Part shown: positions 1 to 7,303 of the stretch, piece by piece
Numbering within the stretch: position 1 is the stretch's first letter
How the letters are laid out: each line of letters begins with the position of its first letter
Assembly (NCBI RefSeq): GCF_010548375.1
Contig: NZ_JAAGLY010000006.1
Span: forward strand, 62,001-126,000
Direction of reading: 5' to 3'
DNA length: 64,000 nucleotides
Source of the DNA: Streptomyces sp. SID13726
GTDB taxonomy: Bacteria; Actinomycetota; Actinomycetes; Streptomycetales; Streptomycetaceae
Notes under the pieces: generated by a model
Databases searched by the model: none
What the model saw: the letters and a program-made list of their open reading frames with translations, nothing else
Told to the model about the DNA's origin: nothing
Made by a program: the position numbers and the translations under genes

Positions 1-447
1 CTCGTCGTCCCGGTAGGTCAGGACGAGCAGGGCGGGCAGCCGGTCCGTCCGGCGGACCAGGAAGCGCAGGGCGTCCAGGGAGGCCTCGTCGGCCCAGTGG
101 ACGTCCTCCACGACGAGGACCGCTCCGCGCAGCTCGTCGAGCAGGGCCTCGTGGACGCGGTGCCGGTCGCCGCCCTCCGCCACGGCACCGGCGAGTTCGC
201 CGCCCACGCTGCCGATCAGGTCGCGGAAGGGGCCGAGGGGGCGCCGGGTGGCGAGGTCGTCGCACTCGCCGACGAGGATCCGGGTGCCGGCTGGGAGGCG
301 GTCCGGAAGGGCCTTCACCAGGCTCGACTTGCCGATCCCGGCCTCACCGGAGACGAGCACCACGGATCCGGCCCCGTCCGCCGCCTCCTGTGCGGCCGTG
401 GCCAGTCGCGCCAGCTCGGGCTCGCGCTCGAGGATCCCCCAGTCCAC
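1..447 (-). CDS. LuxR-type ATP-binding transcriptional regulator, N-terminal part (runs off left edge)
   Basis: Only the first 149 codons lie in the window. From a GTG at 447 the protein reaches a Walker A loop (GEAGIGKS, residues 34-41) and a Walker B-like stretch (AVLVVEDVHWAD, about 109-120). This is the AAA/STAND ATPase head seen at the N-terminus of large LuxR (LAL) regulators, whose HTH would lie off the left edge. GTG 447 is the only start codon I find in this frame before the upstream region. No ribosome site precedes it, but a weak -10-like CAGAAT lies 7 bases upstream, so it may be leaderless. It diverges from the GH127 gene and could control it; that is inference from position. A non-LuxR STAND ATPase cannot be excluded. 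Confidence 0.75.
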   Translation of the reverse strand, partial: MDWGILEREPELARLATAAQEAADGAGSVVLVSGEAGIGKSSLVKALPDRLPAGTRILVGECDDLATRRPLGPFRDLIGSVGGELAGAVAEGGDRHRVHEALLDELRGAVLVVEDVHWADEASLDALRFLVRRTDRLPALLVLTYRDDE

Positions 448-624
448 GGGGCCGATTCTGCCACCGGGGGCGCCGGGCGGGCCCTGCCGCGACGGGCGGG
501 GTCCGCCGCCTGCTGTACGGCCGCGGGCACGGCCTGCGTATCCGGTGCGCGAAGGGCCCGTGTTCCAGGGGGCGTCGGGGAGTCCGTCCCGGGCGGCTGA
601 CCGGAACTGACCGCTCCAGACCCG

Positions 625-653
625 TTGACCCTCCCCTTCCTCCTCTTTATCGT
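625..653 (+). promoter_or_regulatory. Candidate promoter of the GH127 gene
   Basis: TTGACC (625-630), a 17-base spacer and TATCGT (648-653) match the housekeeping -35/-10 pattern. Transcription would start near 660, leaving a leader of about 55 bases before the ATG at 716. Seen by eye only. Confidence 0.5.
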
Positions 654-666
654 CTGCTCGAAGATC

Positions 667-679
667 CGAACACTGTTCG
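667..679. promoter_or_regulatory. 13-bp palindrome in the GH127 leader, possible operator
   Basis: CGAAC-ACT-GTTCG is a perfect 5-bp inverted repeat just downstream of the predicted transcription start, followed by another CCGAAC half-site at about 685-690. The position suits repression. The cognate regulator is unknown; the divergent LuxR-type gene is one candidate. Confidence 0.35.
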
Positions 680-715
680 TCATTCCGAACATCCTTGAGC
701 CGTAGAGGAGCACCC

Positions 716-3520
716 ATGGCACCGCCCCTCTCCAGACGATCCCTTCTCCAGGCCGCCGCCCTCGCGGCCGCGACTCCAGCGATCAGCTGCACGGCGGGCG
801 GGCGGGCCGTCGCCGCGGTTTCGGAGGCACCGTCCGTGTGGACCGCCCAGCCCTTCGCCCTCGACGAAGTCGCCCTCGGTCCGGGCCTCTTCGCCGACAA
901 ACGGGGGCTCATGCTCGACCACGCCCGCGGCTACGACGTGAACCGGCTCCTCCAGGTGTTCCGCGCCAACGCGGGCCTGTCCACCGGCGGCGCGGTCGCG
1001 CCCGGCGGCTGGGAGGGACTGGACGGCGAGGCCAACGGCAATCTGCGCGGCCACTACACCGGGCACTTCCTGACCATGCTGTCGCAGGCGTACGCGGGCA
1101 CCGGGGAGCAGGTGTTCGCCGACCGCATCGCGACCGTGGTCGGCGCCCTGACCGAGGTGCGCGCGGCCCTGCACACCGACCCGAGGATGCTCGCCGTCAC
1201 CGGGAAGTGGGGCGGCGCGCTGGAGAACGTGCGCGGCTCCTACCAGTACGTCGAGCTGCCGTCCGCGGTACTCGGCGGGGCCTCCGCGATCACGCTCTCG
1301 GTGTGGGTCCGGCCCGCCCATGACGCCAACTGGCAGCGGGCGTTCGACTTCGGCAACAACACCACCCGGTACATGTACCTGGCCACCCGCAACGCGAGCG
1401 GGGTGCCGCGGTTCGCGATCACCACCTCCGGCGCCGGGGGCGAGCAGGCTCTCAACGGCACGGCCGCGCTGCCGCTGAACCAGTGGAGCCATCTGGCGGT
1501 GACGCTCTCGGGGAGCACCGGCACCCTCTACGTCAACGGCACCGCCGTCGCCACCAACACGGCGATGACGCTCACCCCGGCGACGCTCGGCACCCTCACC
1601 AACAACTGGCTCGGCCGCTCGAACTACGCGGGAGACCCGGTGTTCGCGGGCGCCTTCGACGAGTTCAACGTCTGGTCACGGGCGCTGACCCCGGCCGAGA
1701 TCACCTCGCTCCAGACCAGCGAGGCCAAGCTCTCCTCGCCGGGACTCGGCACGCTGGCGTCGTACTGGTTCCAGGCCACCACCGGCGGCACCTTCACGGA
1801 CGCCTCGGGCCGCGGCCTCACCGCCACCCTGCGCCGGACCTGGGGCGGGCCGAGCCACCCCGGGTTCCTGGCCGCCTACCCCGAGACGCAGTTCATCCAG
1901 CTGGAGTCGATGACGTCCAGCGACTACACCAAGGTGTGGGCGCCGTACTACACCGCGCACAAGATCCTCCGGGGCCTGCTGGACGCGTACGCGGCGACGG
2001 ACGACGCCCGGGCGCTGGACCTCGCGTCGGGCATGGGCGACTGGATGCACTCCCGCCTGTCCGTGCTCCCGGAGGCGACGCTCCAGCGGATGTGGGGCAT
2101 CTTCTCCAGCGGTGAGTTCGGCGGCATCGTCGAGGCGATCGTCGACCTGCACTCCTACACCGGCAAGGCCGAACACCTCGCGCTGGCCAAGCTGTTCGAC
2201 CTCGACTCGCTCATCGACGCGTGCGCGGCGAACACCGACACCCTCAACGGGCTGCACGCCAACCAGCACATCCCCATCTTCACAGGCCTGTTGAGGCTGT
2301 ACGACGCCACGGGCGAGGCCCGCTACCTCGCCGCCGCGAAGAACTTCTGGGGCATGGTCGTCCCGGTCCGGATGTACGGCATCGGCGGCACCAGCACCGG
2401 TGAGTTCTGGAAGGCCTCCGGGGTGATCGCGGGCACGATCAGCGACACGACGGCGGAGACGTGCTGCGCGTACAACATGCTGAAGCTGAGCCGGACCCTG
2501 TTCTTCCACGAGCAGACCCCGAAGTACATGGACTACTACGAGCGGGCCCTCTACAACCAGGTGCTCGGCTCCAAGCAGGACAAGGCCGACGCGGAGAAGC
2601 CGCTGGTCACCTACTTCATCGGGCTGACGCCCGGTCATGTCCGGGACTACACGCCCAAGCAGGGCACCACCTGCTGCGAGGGCACGGGCATGGAGAGCGC
2701 CACCAAGTACCAGGACTCGGTGTACTTCAAGGCCGCCGACGGCAGCGCGCTGTACGTCAATCTGTACAGCCCGTCCCAACTCACCTGGGCCGAGAAGGGC
2801 GTGACGGTCACTCAGACCACGAGCTACCCGAGTGAGCAGGGCACCACGCTCACCTTCGGCGGGAGCAGCGCGGCCTTCGGGCTGAAGTTGAGGGTGCCGT
2901 CGTGGGCCACCGCGGGCTTCCAGGTGACCGTCAACGGCGGTGCGGTGAGCGGGACTCCGGTCGCCGGGTCGTACTTCACGGTGTCGCGGACCTGGAAGGC
3001 CGGGGACGTCGTACGGATCACGATCCCGTTCCGGCTGCGGGTCGAGAGGGCGCTGGACGACCCGACGTTGCAGACCCTGTTCTACGGCCCGGTCAACCTG
3101 GTCGCCCGCAACTCGGCCACCAGCTCTCTCCCGTTCGGGCTGTACGCCAACGCCGCCCTCTCCGGCGACCTGTTGCCGACCCTGGCCCCGGTGAGCGGCA
3201 AGCCCCTCCACTACACCCTGAACGGCACCGAGTTCGCGCCCTTCCACGAGGGGACCGAGGACCCGACGCACGCCTACTTCCGGCGCTCGGAGCCCAAGGC
3301 GGTGTTCGGCAGGCTGGACTCCGGTGTGGCCAACCCCGTGAAGGCGGACGGGACTTCACTGCTCGACGAGATCTGGGCGGGGGCACCCTTCGCCTCGAAG
3401 AGCGCGCTCGTCACCCGGGTGCAGTCGACGGTGAACTCGTGGGTGTCGGCCGGGCTGCTCAGCCAGGCGAACGGCCAGACGGTGGTGAGCACGGCACAGC
3501 AGGCCACGTACGTGGCCTGA
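716..3520 (+). CDS. Secreted GH127-family beta-L-arabinofuranosidase with inserted LamG domain
   Basis: A 934-residue exported glycoside hydrolase expected to release terminal beta-L-arabinofuranose from plant glycans. The N-terminus is a Tat-type signal (SRRSLLQ followed by an Ala-rich core). The GH127 catalytic fold starts at about residue 40, is interrupted at about 171-378 by a LamG/concanavalin-like domain (it has the family's NVWSRALTPAEI segment), and resumes after it. The zinc/nucleophile site of this family is visible: Glu581 and Cys583 in AETCCAY, and Cys653-Cys654 in TTCCEGTG. The start is the ATG at 716, six bases after GAGGAG; an in-frame TTG at 695 has no ribosome site. The gene is monocistronic, with a candidate promoter and palindrome upstream. 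Specificity within GH127 is not proven by sequence. Confidence 0.88.
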   Translation: MAPPLSRRSLLQAAALAAATPAISCTAGGRAVAAVSEAPSVWTAQPFALDEVALGPGLFADKRGLMLDHARGYDVNRLLQVFRANAGLSTGGAVAPGGWEGLDGEANGNLRGHYTGHFLTMLSQAYAGTGEQVFADRIATVVGALTEVRAALHTDPRMLAVTGKWGGALENVRGSYQYVELPSAVLGGASAITLSVWVRPAHDANWQRAFDFGNNTTRYMYLATRNASGVPRFAITTSGAGGEQALNGTAALPLNQWSHLAVTLSGSTGTLYVNGTAVATNTAMTLTPATLGTLTNNWLGRSNYAGDPVFAGAFDEFNVWSRALTPAEITSLQTSEAKLSSPGLGTLASYWFQATTGGTFTDASGRGLTATLRRTWGGPSHPGFLAAYPETQFIQLESMTSSDYTKVWAPYYTAHKILRGLLDAYAATDDARALDLASGMGDWMHSRLSVLPEATLQRMWGIFSSGEFGGIVEAIVDLHSYTGKAEHLALAKLFDLDSLIDACAANTDTLNGLHANQHIPIFTGLLRLYDATGEARYLAAAKNFWGMVVPVRMYGIGGTSTGEFWKASGVIAGTISDTTAETCCAYNMLKLSRTLFFHEQTPKYMDYYERALYNQVLGSKQDKADAEKPLVTYFIGLTPGHVRDYTPKQGTTCCEGTGMESATKYQDSVYFKAADGSALYVNLYSPSQLTWAEKGVTVTQTTSYPSEQGTTLTFGGSSAAFGLKLRVPSWATAGFQVTVNGGAVSGTPVAGSYFTVSRTWKAGDVVRITIPFRLRVERALDDPTLQTLFYGPVNLVARNSATSSLPFGLYANAALSGDLLPTLAPVSGKPLHYTLNGTEFAPFHEGTEDPTHAYFRRSEPKAVFGRLDSGVANPVKADGTSLLDEIWAGAPFASKSALVTRVQSTVNSWVSAGLLSQANGQTVVSTAQQATYVA

Positions 3521-3542
3521 ACCCCCGTAGGACGCGGGCGCG

Positions 3543-4037
3543 TTACGACCCCACCACCTTGGCGACGAAGCCGGCGAGGTTCGTCACCGTCCGCCGGACC
3601 TTCTCCTCCAGGGTGAGCGTCTCGTGCAGGCGCGCACCCGCGCCCGCGTCCTTCTTGCCCCGCACGTAGAGCGAGCACGCGAGGTCGTCGCAGATGTAGG
3701 CGCCGACCGAGTTGCCCTGCTGCCCCGCCTTGCCCGCCTTCGGCGCGACCATCAGGGACACCCCACCGGAGTGCACGGTCAGACACAGGGAGCACATGCT
3801 CTTCCGCGTCTGCGAGAACCCGCGCGACCCGGCCCGCAGCTGGACGGCGCTCGGGCGACCGTCCAGGACGGTCACGAGGTAGGCGCGGTCGGGGGCCTGC
3901 GGGTCGCGCCAGCCGAGGTAGTCCAGGTCCTCCCACGGCCGCTCGGCCAGGTCGCGCGGGACGGACAGGCGCTTCGCCTCGCCCTTGGTGCAGTTCACGA
4001 AGGCGGCACGGATCTCTTGCTCGGTCAGCGGTTCCAT
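3543..4037 (-). CDS. FBP domain protein (treble-clef zinc finger, elongation factor G-binding C-terminal type)
   Basis: A 164-residue protein matching the actinobacterial FBP family, named for the C-terminal zinc finger of elongation factor G-binding (FusB-like) proteins. Metal ligands are visible as CSLC near residue 83 and ICDDLAC near 117. The N-terminus (EPLTEQEIRAAFVNCTKGEA) is typical. By family analogy it may bind EF-G and protect translation, but only the finger is shared with FusB, so the function here is inferred. It diverges from a TetR gene over a shared palindrome. Its -10 (TAGCGT) ends exactly 6 bases before the ATG, so the mRNA is probably leaderless. It converges on GH127 across a 22-base gap. 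Confidence 0.85.
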   Translation of the reverse strand: MEPLTEQEIRAAFVNCTKGEAKRLSVPRDLAERPWEDLDYLGWRDPQAPDRAYLVTVLDGRPSAVQLRAGSRGFSQTRKSMCSLCLTVHSGGVSLMVAPKAGKAGQQGNSVGAYICDDLACSLYVRGKKDAGAGARLHETLTLEEKVRRTVTNLAGFVAKVVGS

Positions 4038-4043
4038 AAGCTC

Positions 4044-4072
4044 ACGCTAGTTTGCCTAAAAGCTTTAGGCAA
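4044..4072 (-). promoter_or_regulatory. Promoter of the FBP gene (leaderless)
   Basis: On the minus strand TTGCCT (4072-4067), a 17-base spacer and TAGCGT (4049-4044) lead to a start point at about 4037, the A of the ATG. The -35 lies inside the operator palindrome. Confidence 0.65.
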
Positions 4073-4073
4073 A
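4051..4073. promoter_or_regulatory. TetR operator: 10-bp inverted repeat with 3-bp centre
   Basis: The arms TTTGCCTAAA and TTTAGGCAAA are perfect reverse complements around AGC. The palindrome sits between the divergent FBP and TetR genes and contains a TTGCCT hexamer on each strand that serves as a -35 for each promoter. A bound dimer would block both directions. Confidence 0.85.
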
Positions 4074-4081
4074 TGCATAAT
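4052..4081 (+). promoter_or_regulatory. Promoter of the TetR gene (autoregulated)
   Basis: TTGCCT (4052-4057), an 18-base spacer and CATAAT (4076-4081) give a start near 4088. The leader is about 20 bases and carries the GAGAGG ribosome site at 4096-4101. The operator covers the -35 and most of the spacer. Confidence 0.65.
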
Positions 4082-4107
4082 CGGTTCTGGCGAGCGAGAG
4101 GATGCTG

Positions 4108-4677
4108 ATGGCACGGGTAGGGCTGAGCACGGAACGGCTGGTCCGGGCGGGGGCGGATCTGGCCGACGAGGTGGGCTTCGAGCACGTGACCGTCTCGGAG
4201 CTGGCCCGGCGCTTCGACGTCAAGGTCGCGAGCCTGTACTCGCACGTCAAGAACTCCCAGGACCTCAGGACCCGGATCGCCCTGTTCGCGCTGGAGGAGC
4301 TGGCCGACCTGTCCGCCGACGCGGTGGCAGGACGGGCCGGCAAGGACGCCCTGACCGCCTTCGCCAACGTCTACCGCGACTACGCCCACGCGCACCCCGG
4401 CCGGGCCGCCGCCGCCCGGCTCAGGCTCGACCCCGAGACCGCCGCTGCCAGCGCGGGCGTACGGCACTCGCAGATGATGCGGGCGATCCTGCGCGGCTAC
4501 GACCTGTCCGGACCCGACGAGACCCATGCCGTACGGCTGCTGGGCAGCACCTTCCACGGCTACGCGAGCCTGGAGGGGGCAGGAGGGTTCAGCCACAGCT
4601 CGCCCGACTCCGAGGAGTCCTGGAACCGGATCCTGGACGCCCTCGACGCACTGCTGCGCAACTGGCCCACCCGCTGA
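4108..4677 (+). CDS. TetR/AcrR-family transcriptional repressor
   Basis: A 189-residue TetR-type repressor. The HTH is near residues 25-50 (HVTVSELARRFDVKVASLYSHV), followed by an all-helical ligand and dimer domain with the WHG-type segment found in actinobacterial members. The ATG at 4108 is chosen over the ATG two codons upstream because GAGAGG ends 6 bases before it, whereas the upstream ATG abuts the ribosome site. The perfect palindrome in its own promoter is the obvious operator, so it likely represses itself and the divergent FBP gene. The SGNH esterase begins 16 bases downstream in the same direction and is probably co-transcribed. The ligand is unknown. Confidence 0.88.
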   Translation: MARVGLSTERLVRAGADLADEVGFEHVTVSELARRFDVKVASLYSHVKNSQDLRTRIALFALEELADLSADAVAGRAGKDALTAFANVYRDYAHAHPGRAAAARLRLDPETAAASAGVRHSQMMRAILRGYDLSGPDETHAVRLLGSTFHGYASLEGAGGFSHSSPDSEESWNRILDALDALLRNWPTR

Positions 4678-4693
4678 CCGACAGGCTGAGGAC

Positions 4694-5869
4694 ATGCCCG
4701 ACTTGATCACCACCCCCGTCACCGCCGAGCTGCTGCGCGGCGCGCTGGACGTGGAGCGCACCGAGCTCGGCGTGCTGCCGCACCGGCTGCCCGCCCGGGC
4801 CCGTGCCCAGAACACCGACGGACAGCTCGCCATGGCCGAGTCCCAGCCGTCGGGCGTACGGCTGGTCTTCCGTACCCGGGCCACCACTGTGGAGCTGGAC
4901 ACGCTGCCGACCAAGCGGGCGTACGTGGGTGCGCCGCCCCGGCCGGACGGTCTGTACGACCTGGTCGTCGACGGGCGCCCGGCCGGCCAGGGCAGTGTGC
5001 TCGCCGGCCATGTCATCACCGTCGACATGGCCGCGGGGACCTCTGAGGTCCGGACCGGGTCGCCCGGCACCGTGCGGTTCGACGGGCTGCCCGGTGACGG
5101 TGAGCTCAAAGACGTAGAGATATGGCTGCCCCACAACGAGACCACCGAGCTGATCGCCCTGCGCACCGACGCCCCCGTCGAGCCCGCCGCCCCCGTCGAC
5201 CGCCGGGTCTGGCTGCACCACGGCAGCTCCATCAGTCACGGCTCCGACGCGGCCGGCCCGTCGCACATCTGGCCCGCGGTGGCCGCGACGCTGGGCGGGG
5301 TGGAGCTGGTCAACCTCGGTCTCGCGGGCAGCGCGCTGCTCGACCCGTTCACCGCGCGGGCCGTCCGGGACACCCCCGCCGACCTGATCAGCCTCAAGAT
5401 CGGCATCAACATCGTCAACCACGACGTGATGCGGCTGCGCGCCTTCGGTCCCGCGGTCCACGGCTTCCTCGACACGGTCCGAGAAGGCCATCCGGACGTG
5501 CCCCTGCTGGTCGTCTCGCCGATCCTGTGCCCGATGCACGAGGACACTCCCGGGCCCTGCTTCCCGGACTTCAGCGCGATCGGGGAAGGGCGGCTCAGGT
5601 TCAGGACCCTGGGCGACCCGGCGGAGCGCGCGAGCGGCAAGCTGACCCTTCAGGTGATCCGCGGGGAACTGGCCAGGATCGTGAAGCAGCGGGCCACCGA
5701 GGACCCGAACCTGCACTACCTGGACGGGCGTGAGTTGTACGGGGAGAGCGACTCGGCGGAGCTGCCGCTACCGGACGACCTGCATCCGGACGCGGCGACG
5801 CATCGACGGATGGGGGAACGGTTCGCCGGGGCGGTCTTCGGGGGCGACGGGGTGTTCGGGGGCGTGTGA
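4694..5869 (+). CDS. SGNH/GDSL-type esterase
   Basis: A 391-residue protein with a beta-rich N-terminal part and a C-terminal SGNH hydrolase domain. Visible blocks are HHGSSISHG (nucleophile Ser, about residue 177), GLAGSALLDP, a GIN segment in LKIGINIVNHD, and the Asp/His pair in LPDDLHPDAATH near the C-terminus. It is predicted to hydrolyse an ester or acyl group; the substrate cannot be read from sequence. The two-domain layout resembles carbohydrate acetyl-esterase relatives. No signal peptide is evident, so it probably acts in the cytoplasm. It follows the TetR gene closely and may be under the same operator. The start at 4694 has only a weak, very close GAGG. Confidence 0.82.
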   Translation: MPDLITTPVTAELLRGALDVERTELGVLPHRLPARARAQNTDGQLAMAESQPSGVRLVFRTRATTVELDTLPTKRAYVGAPPRPDGLYDLVVDGRPAGQGSVLAGHVITVDMAAGTSEVRTGSPGTVRFDGLPGDGELKDVEIWLPHNETTELIALRTDAPVEPAAPVDRRVWLHHGSSISHGSDAAGPSHIWPAVAATLGGVELVNLGLAGSALLDPFTARAVRDTPADLISLKIGINIVNHDVMRLRAFGPAVHGFLDTVREGHPDVPLLVVSPILCPMHEDTPGPCFPDFSAIGEGRLRFRTLGDPAERASGKLTLQVIRGELARIVKQRATEDPNLHYLDGRELYGESDSAELPLPDDLHPDAATHRRMGERFAGAVFGGDGVFGGV

Positions 5870-5935
5870 GGTGTGCTGGGGTGGTGTGCTGGGGCGCGCT
5901 GTCCCGCTGCGCCTGAGGCCGCGTCCCGGTGCGCG

Positions 5936-6736
5936 CTATCCCCTGCGCTTGGGCTTGCCCTTCCGAGCGCCGGCACCCTTGGGGCCACCCGACCTGCCGG
6001 AACCCCCGGATCTGCCGGAAGCCCCGGACCTGCCGGAAGCTCCCCGAGCCGCCCCCTTCCCGGTGCCCGCCGCCTTCCGAGCACCGGTCTTCTCGCTGCG
6101 CTCCTTGCGCTCCGGCTCCGGCTGGGTGCGGCCGCGGGAGCTGTTGACCGTCCGGCCGCGGACGATGCCGATGAAGTCCTCGACCCTGTCCGTGGTCGCG
6201 TCCTCGCGCCAGGACAGGGCGATGTCGGACTGCGGGGCGTCGGTGAGGGGGCGGTAGGTGAGGTCGCGGCGGTGGTGGAGGCGAGCCAGGGACTGGGGGA
6301 CGACCAGGACGCCGATGTTCGCCGCCACCAGCTCGATCGCGTCCGCCGTGGTGGCGGGGCGCTCGAAGGCGGGTTCCCCGGGGAGCCGTTCCCAGCCGAT
6401 GACGTCGTCGAGGGGGTGCAGGACGACCTCGTCGGCCAGGTCCTCCAGGGTCACTTCCTCGGCCGCCGTCACCACGTGGTCCTTGGGGACCACGACGACC
6501 GTGGTCTCGCTGTAGAGGGGGATCGCGCTGAAGACCGTACGGTCGACCGGCAGCCGTACGAGACCGGCGTCCGCGCCCCCGTCGCGCAACACGTCGGAGG
6601 CCTCGGCGGCGGCGACCTGGAGCAGCTCCAGGGGGATGTCCGGCAGCCGCTCGTTCCAGATCCGCACCCACTTGGCGGGCGTCACCCCGGGGACGTACGC
6701 GAGCCGGAAGGAGGCGGATTCTGGGGAGTCTGTCAC
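5936..6736 (-). CDS. LysR substrate-binding-domain protein lacking HTH, with basic Gly/Ser/Arg tail
   Basis: A 266-residue protein. Residues 1 to about 190 match the effector-binding domain of LysR regulators, beginning directly at FRLAYVPGVTPAKW with no winged-helix DNA-binding domain. The last 70 residues are low-complexity and strongly basic: short GASGRSG/GGSGRSG units and a KGKPKRRG end. The GTG at 6736 is the start; it has no ribosome site, and TAACCT ends 6 bases upstream, suggesting a leaderless mRNA. It faces a DUF5997 gene across 58 bases, a pairing I associate with streptomycetes. Possible roles are a stand-alone sensor, or a regulator that contacts nucleic acid through its basic tail; neither is shown. 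Confidence 0.8.
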   Translation of the reverse strand: MTDSPESASFRLAYVPGVTPAKWVRIWNERLPDIPLELLQVAAAEASDVLRDGGADAGLVRLPVDRTVFSAIPLYSETTVVVVPKDHVVTAAEEVTLEDLADEVVLHPLDDVIGWERLPGEPAFERPATTADAIELVAANIGVLVVPQSLARLHHRRDLTYRPLTDAPQSDIALSWREDATTDRVEDFIGIVRGRTVNSSRGRTQPEPERKERSEKTGARKAAGTGKGAARGASGRSGASGRSGGSGRSGGPKGAGARKGKPKRRG

Positions 6737-6742
6737 GCGGCA

Positions 6743-6748
6743 AGGTTA
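6743..6748 (-). promoter_or_regulatory. -10 element of the LysR-like sensor gene
   Basis: TAACCT on the minus strand ends 6 bases before the GTG at 6736. No clear -35 is visible at 17-18 bases. Confidence 0.4.
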
Positions 6749-6781
6749 CCCACTGTGGTCGGAGGTCTCGTGCGCGGCCGA

Positions 6782-6787
6782 TAGTCT
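6782..6787 (+). promoter_or_regulatory. -10 element of the DUF5997 gene
   Basis: TAGTCT ends 7 bases before the ATG at 6795, placing the start point at or next to the initiation codon. No good -35 is visible. Confidence 0.4.
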
Positions 6788-6794
6788 TGACTCC

Positions 6795-7178
6795 ATGAAG
6801 TCGCACCAGACCGCCCAGACGATGAAGCCCGCGACGGCGGCGAAGAAGCTGGGTGTGTACCTCCCTGCCACGCCCGCCGAGTTCCAGGAGGGTGTCGTGT
6901 CGCGCGCCGAGCTCGGCGAGCTCCAGACGAACCCGCCGCAGTGGCTGCAGGATCTGCGACGCACCGGTCCGCACCCCCGCCCGGTCGTCGCGGCCCGGCT
7001 CGGTGTGTCCATCGCCGGTCTCGCCCGCGGCGGGGTCACCGAGGCCCTCACCACCGAGCAGATCGACGCCCTGCGCGAGGACAACCCCGACTGGCTGGAG
7101 AAGGAGCGCGCCACCCAGGCCGAGGTCCGCAAGGAGACCGCGCGCCTGAAGGAGAAGAAGAAGGCCCAGGAGGACTAG
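6795..7178 (+). CDS. DUF5997 family protein
   Basis: A 127-residue soluble protein of a conserved actinobacterial family with no assigned function. It has the family-type opening (PATAAKKLGVYLPATPAEF), a PQWLQDLRRTGPHPRPVVAARL segment near the middle, and a highly charged Lys/Glu C-terminal helix (residues about 100-127). The ATG at 6795 has no ribosome site and a TAGTCT hexamer 7 bases upstream, so it is probably leaderless. It diverges from the HTH-less LysR-like gene, and the conserved pairing suggests a shared job. The LGVS-IAGLARGGVTEAL segment is loosely HTH-like, but I do not assign DNA binding. Confidence 0.85.
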   Translation: MKSHQTAQTMKPATAAKKLGVYLPATPAEFQEGVVSRAELGELQTNPPQWLQDLRRTGPHPRPVVAARLGVSIAGLARGGVTEALTTEQIDALREDNPDWLEKERATQAEVRKETARLKEKKKAQED

Positions 7179-7303
7179 GTCCGGTCCGGCGGATCAGGCC
7201 GGCGTCGCGGGGCGGGCGCGCCGGTCCGCCGTGTTGTCGTCGGTCGCCGGCGGCCTCGAAAACCCCGGTGCGCGGGATCGAACGTCTCTGCGACCATTCC
7301 GGC

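Noticed and set aside
97..600. Plus-strand frames opposite the LuxR-type ATPase
   Set aside because: Composition matches an antisense shadow; the minus strand holds Walker A and B motifs.
695..715. TTG at 695 as start of GH127
   Set aside because: No ribosome site; the ATG at 716 follows GAGGAG at good spacing and gives a clean Tat signal.
1676..3271. Long minus-strand frame opposite GH127
   Set aside because: Antisense shadow; no motif, and GH127 explains the region.
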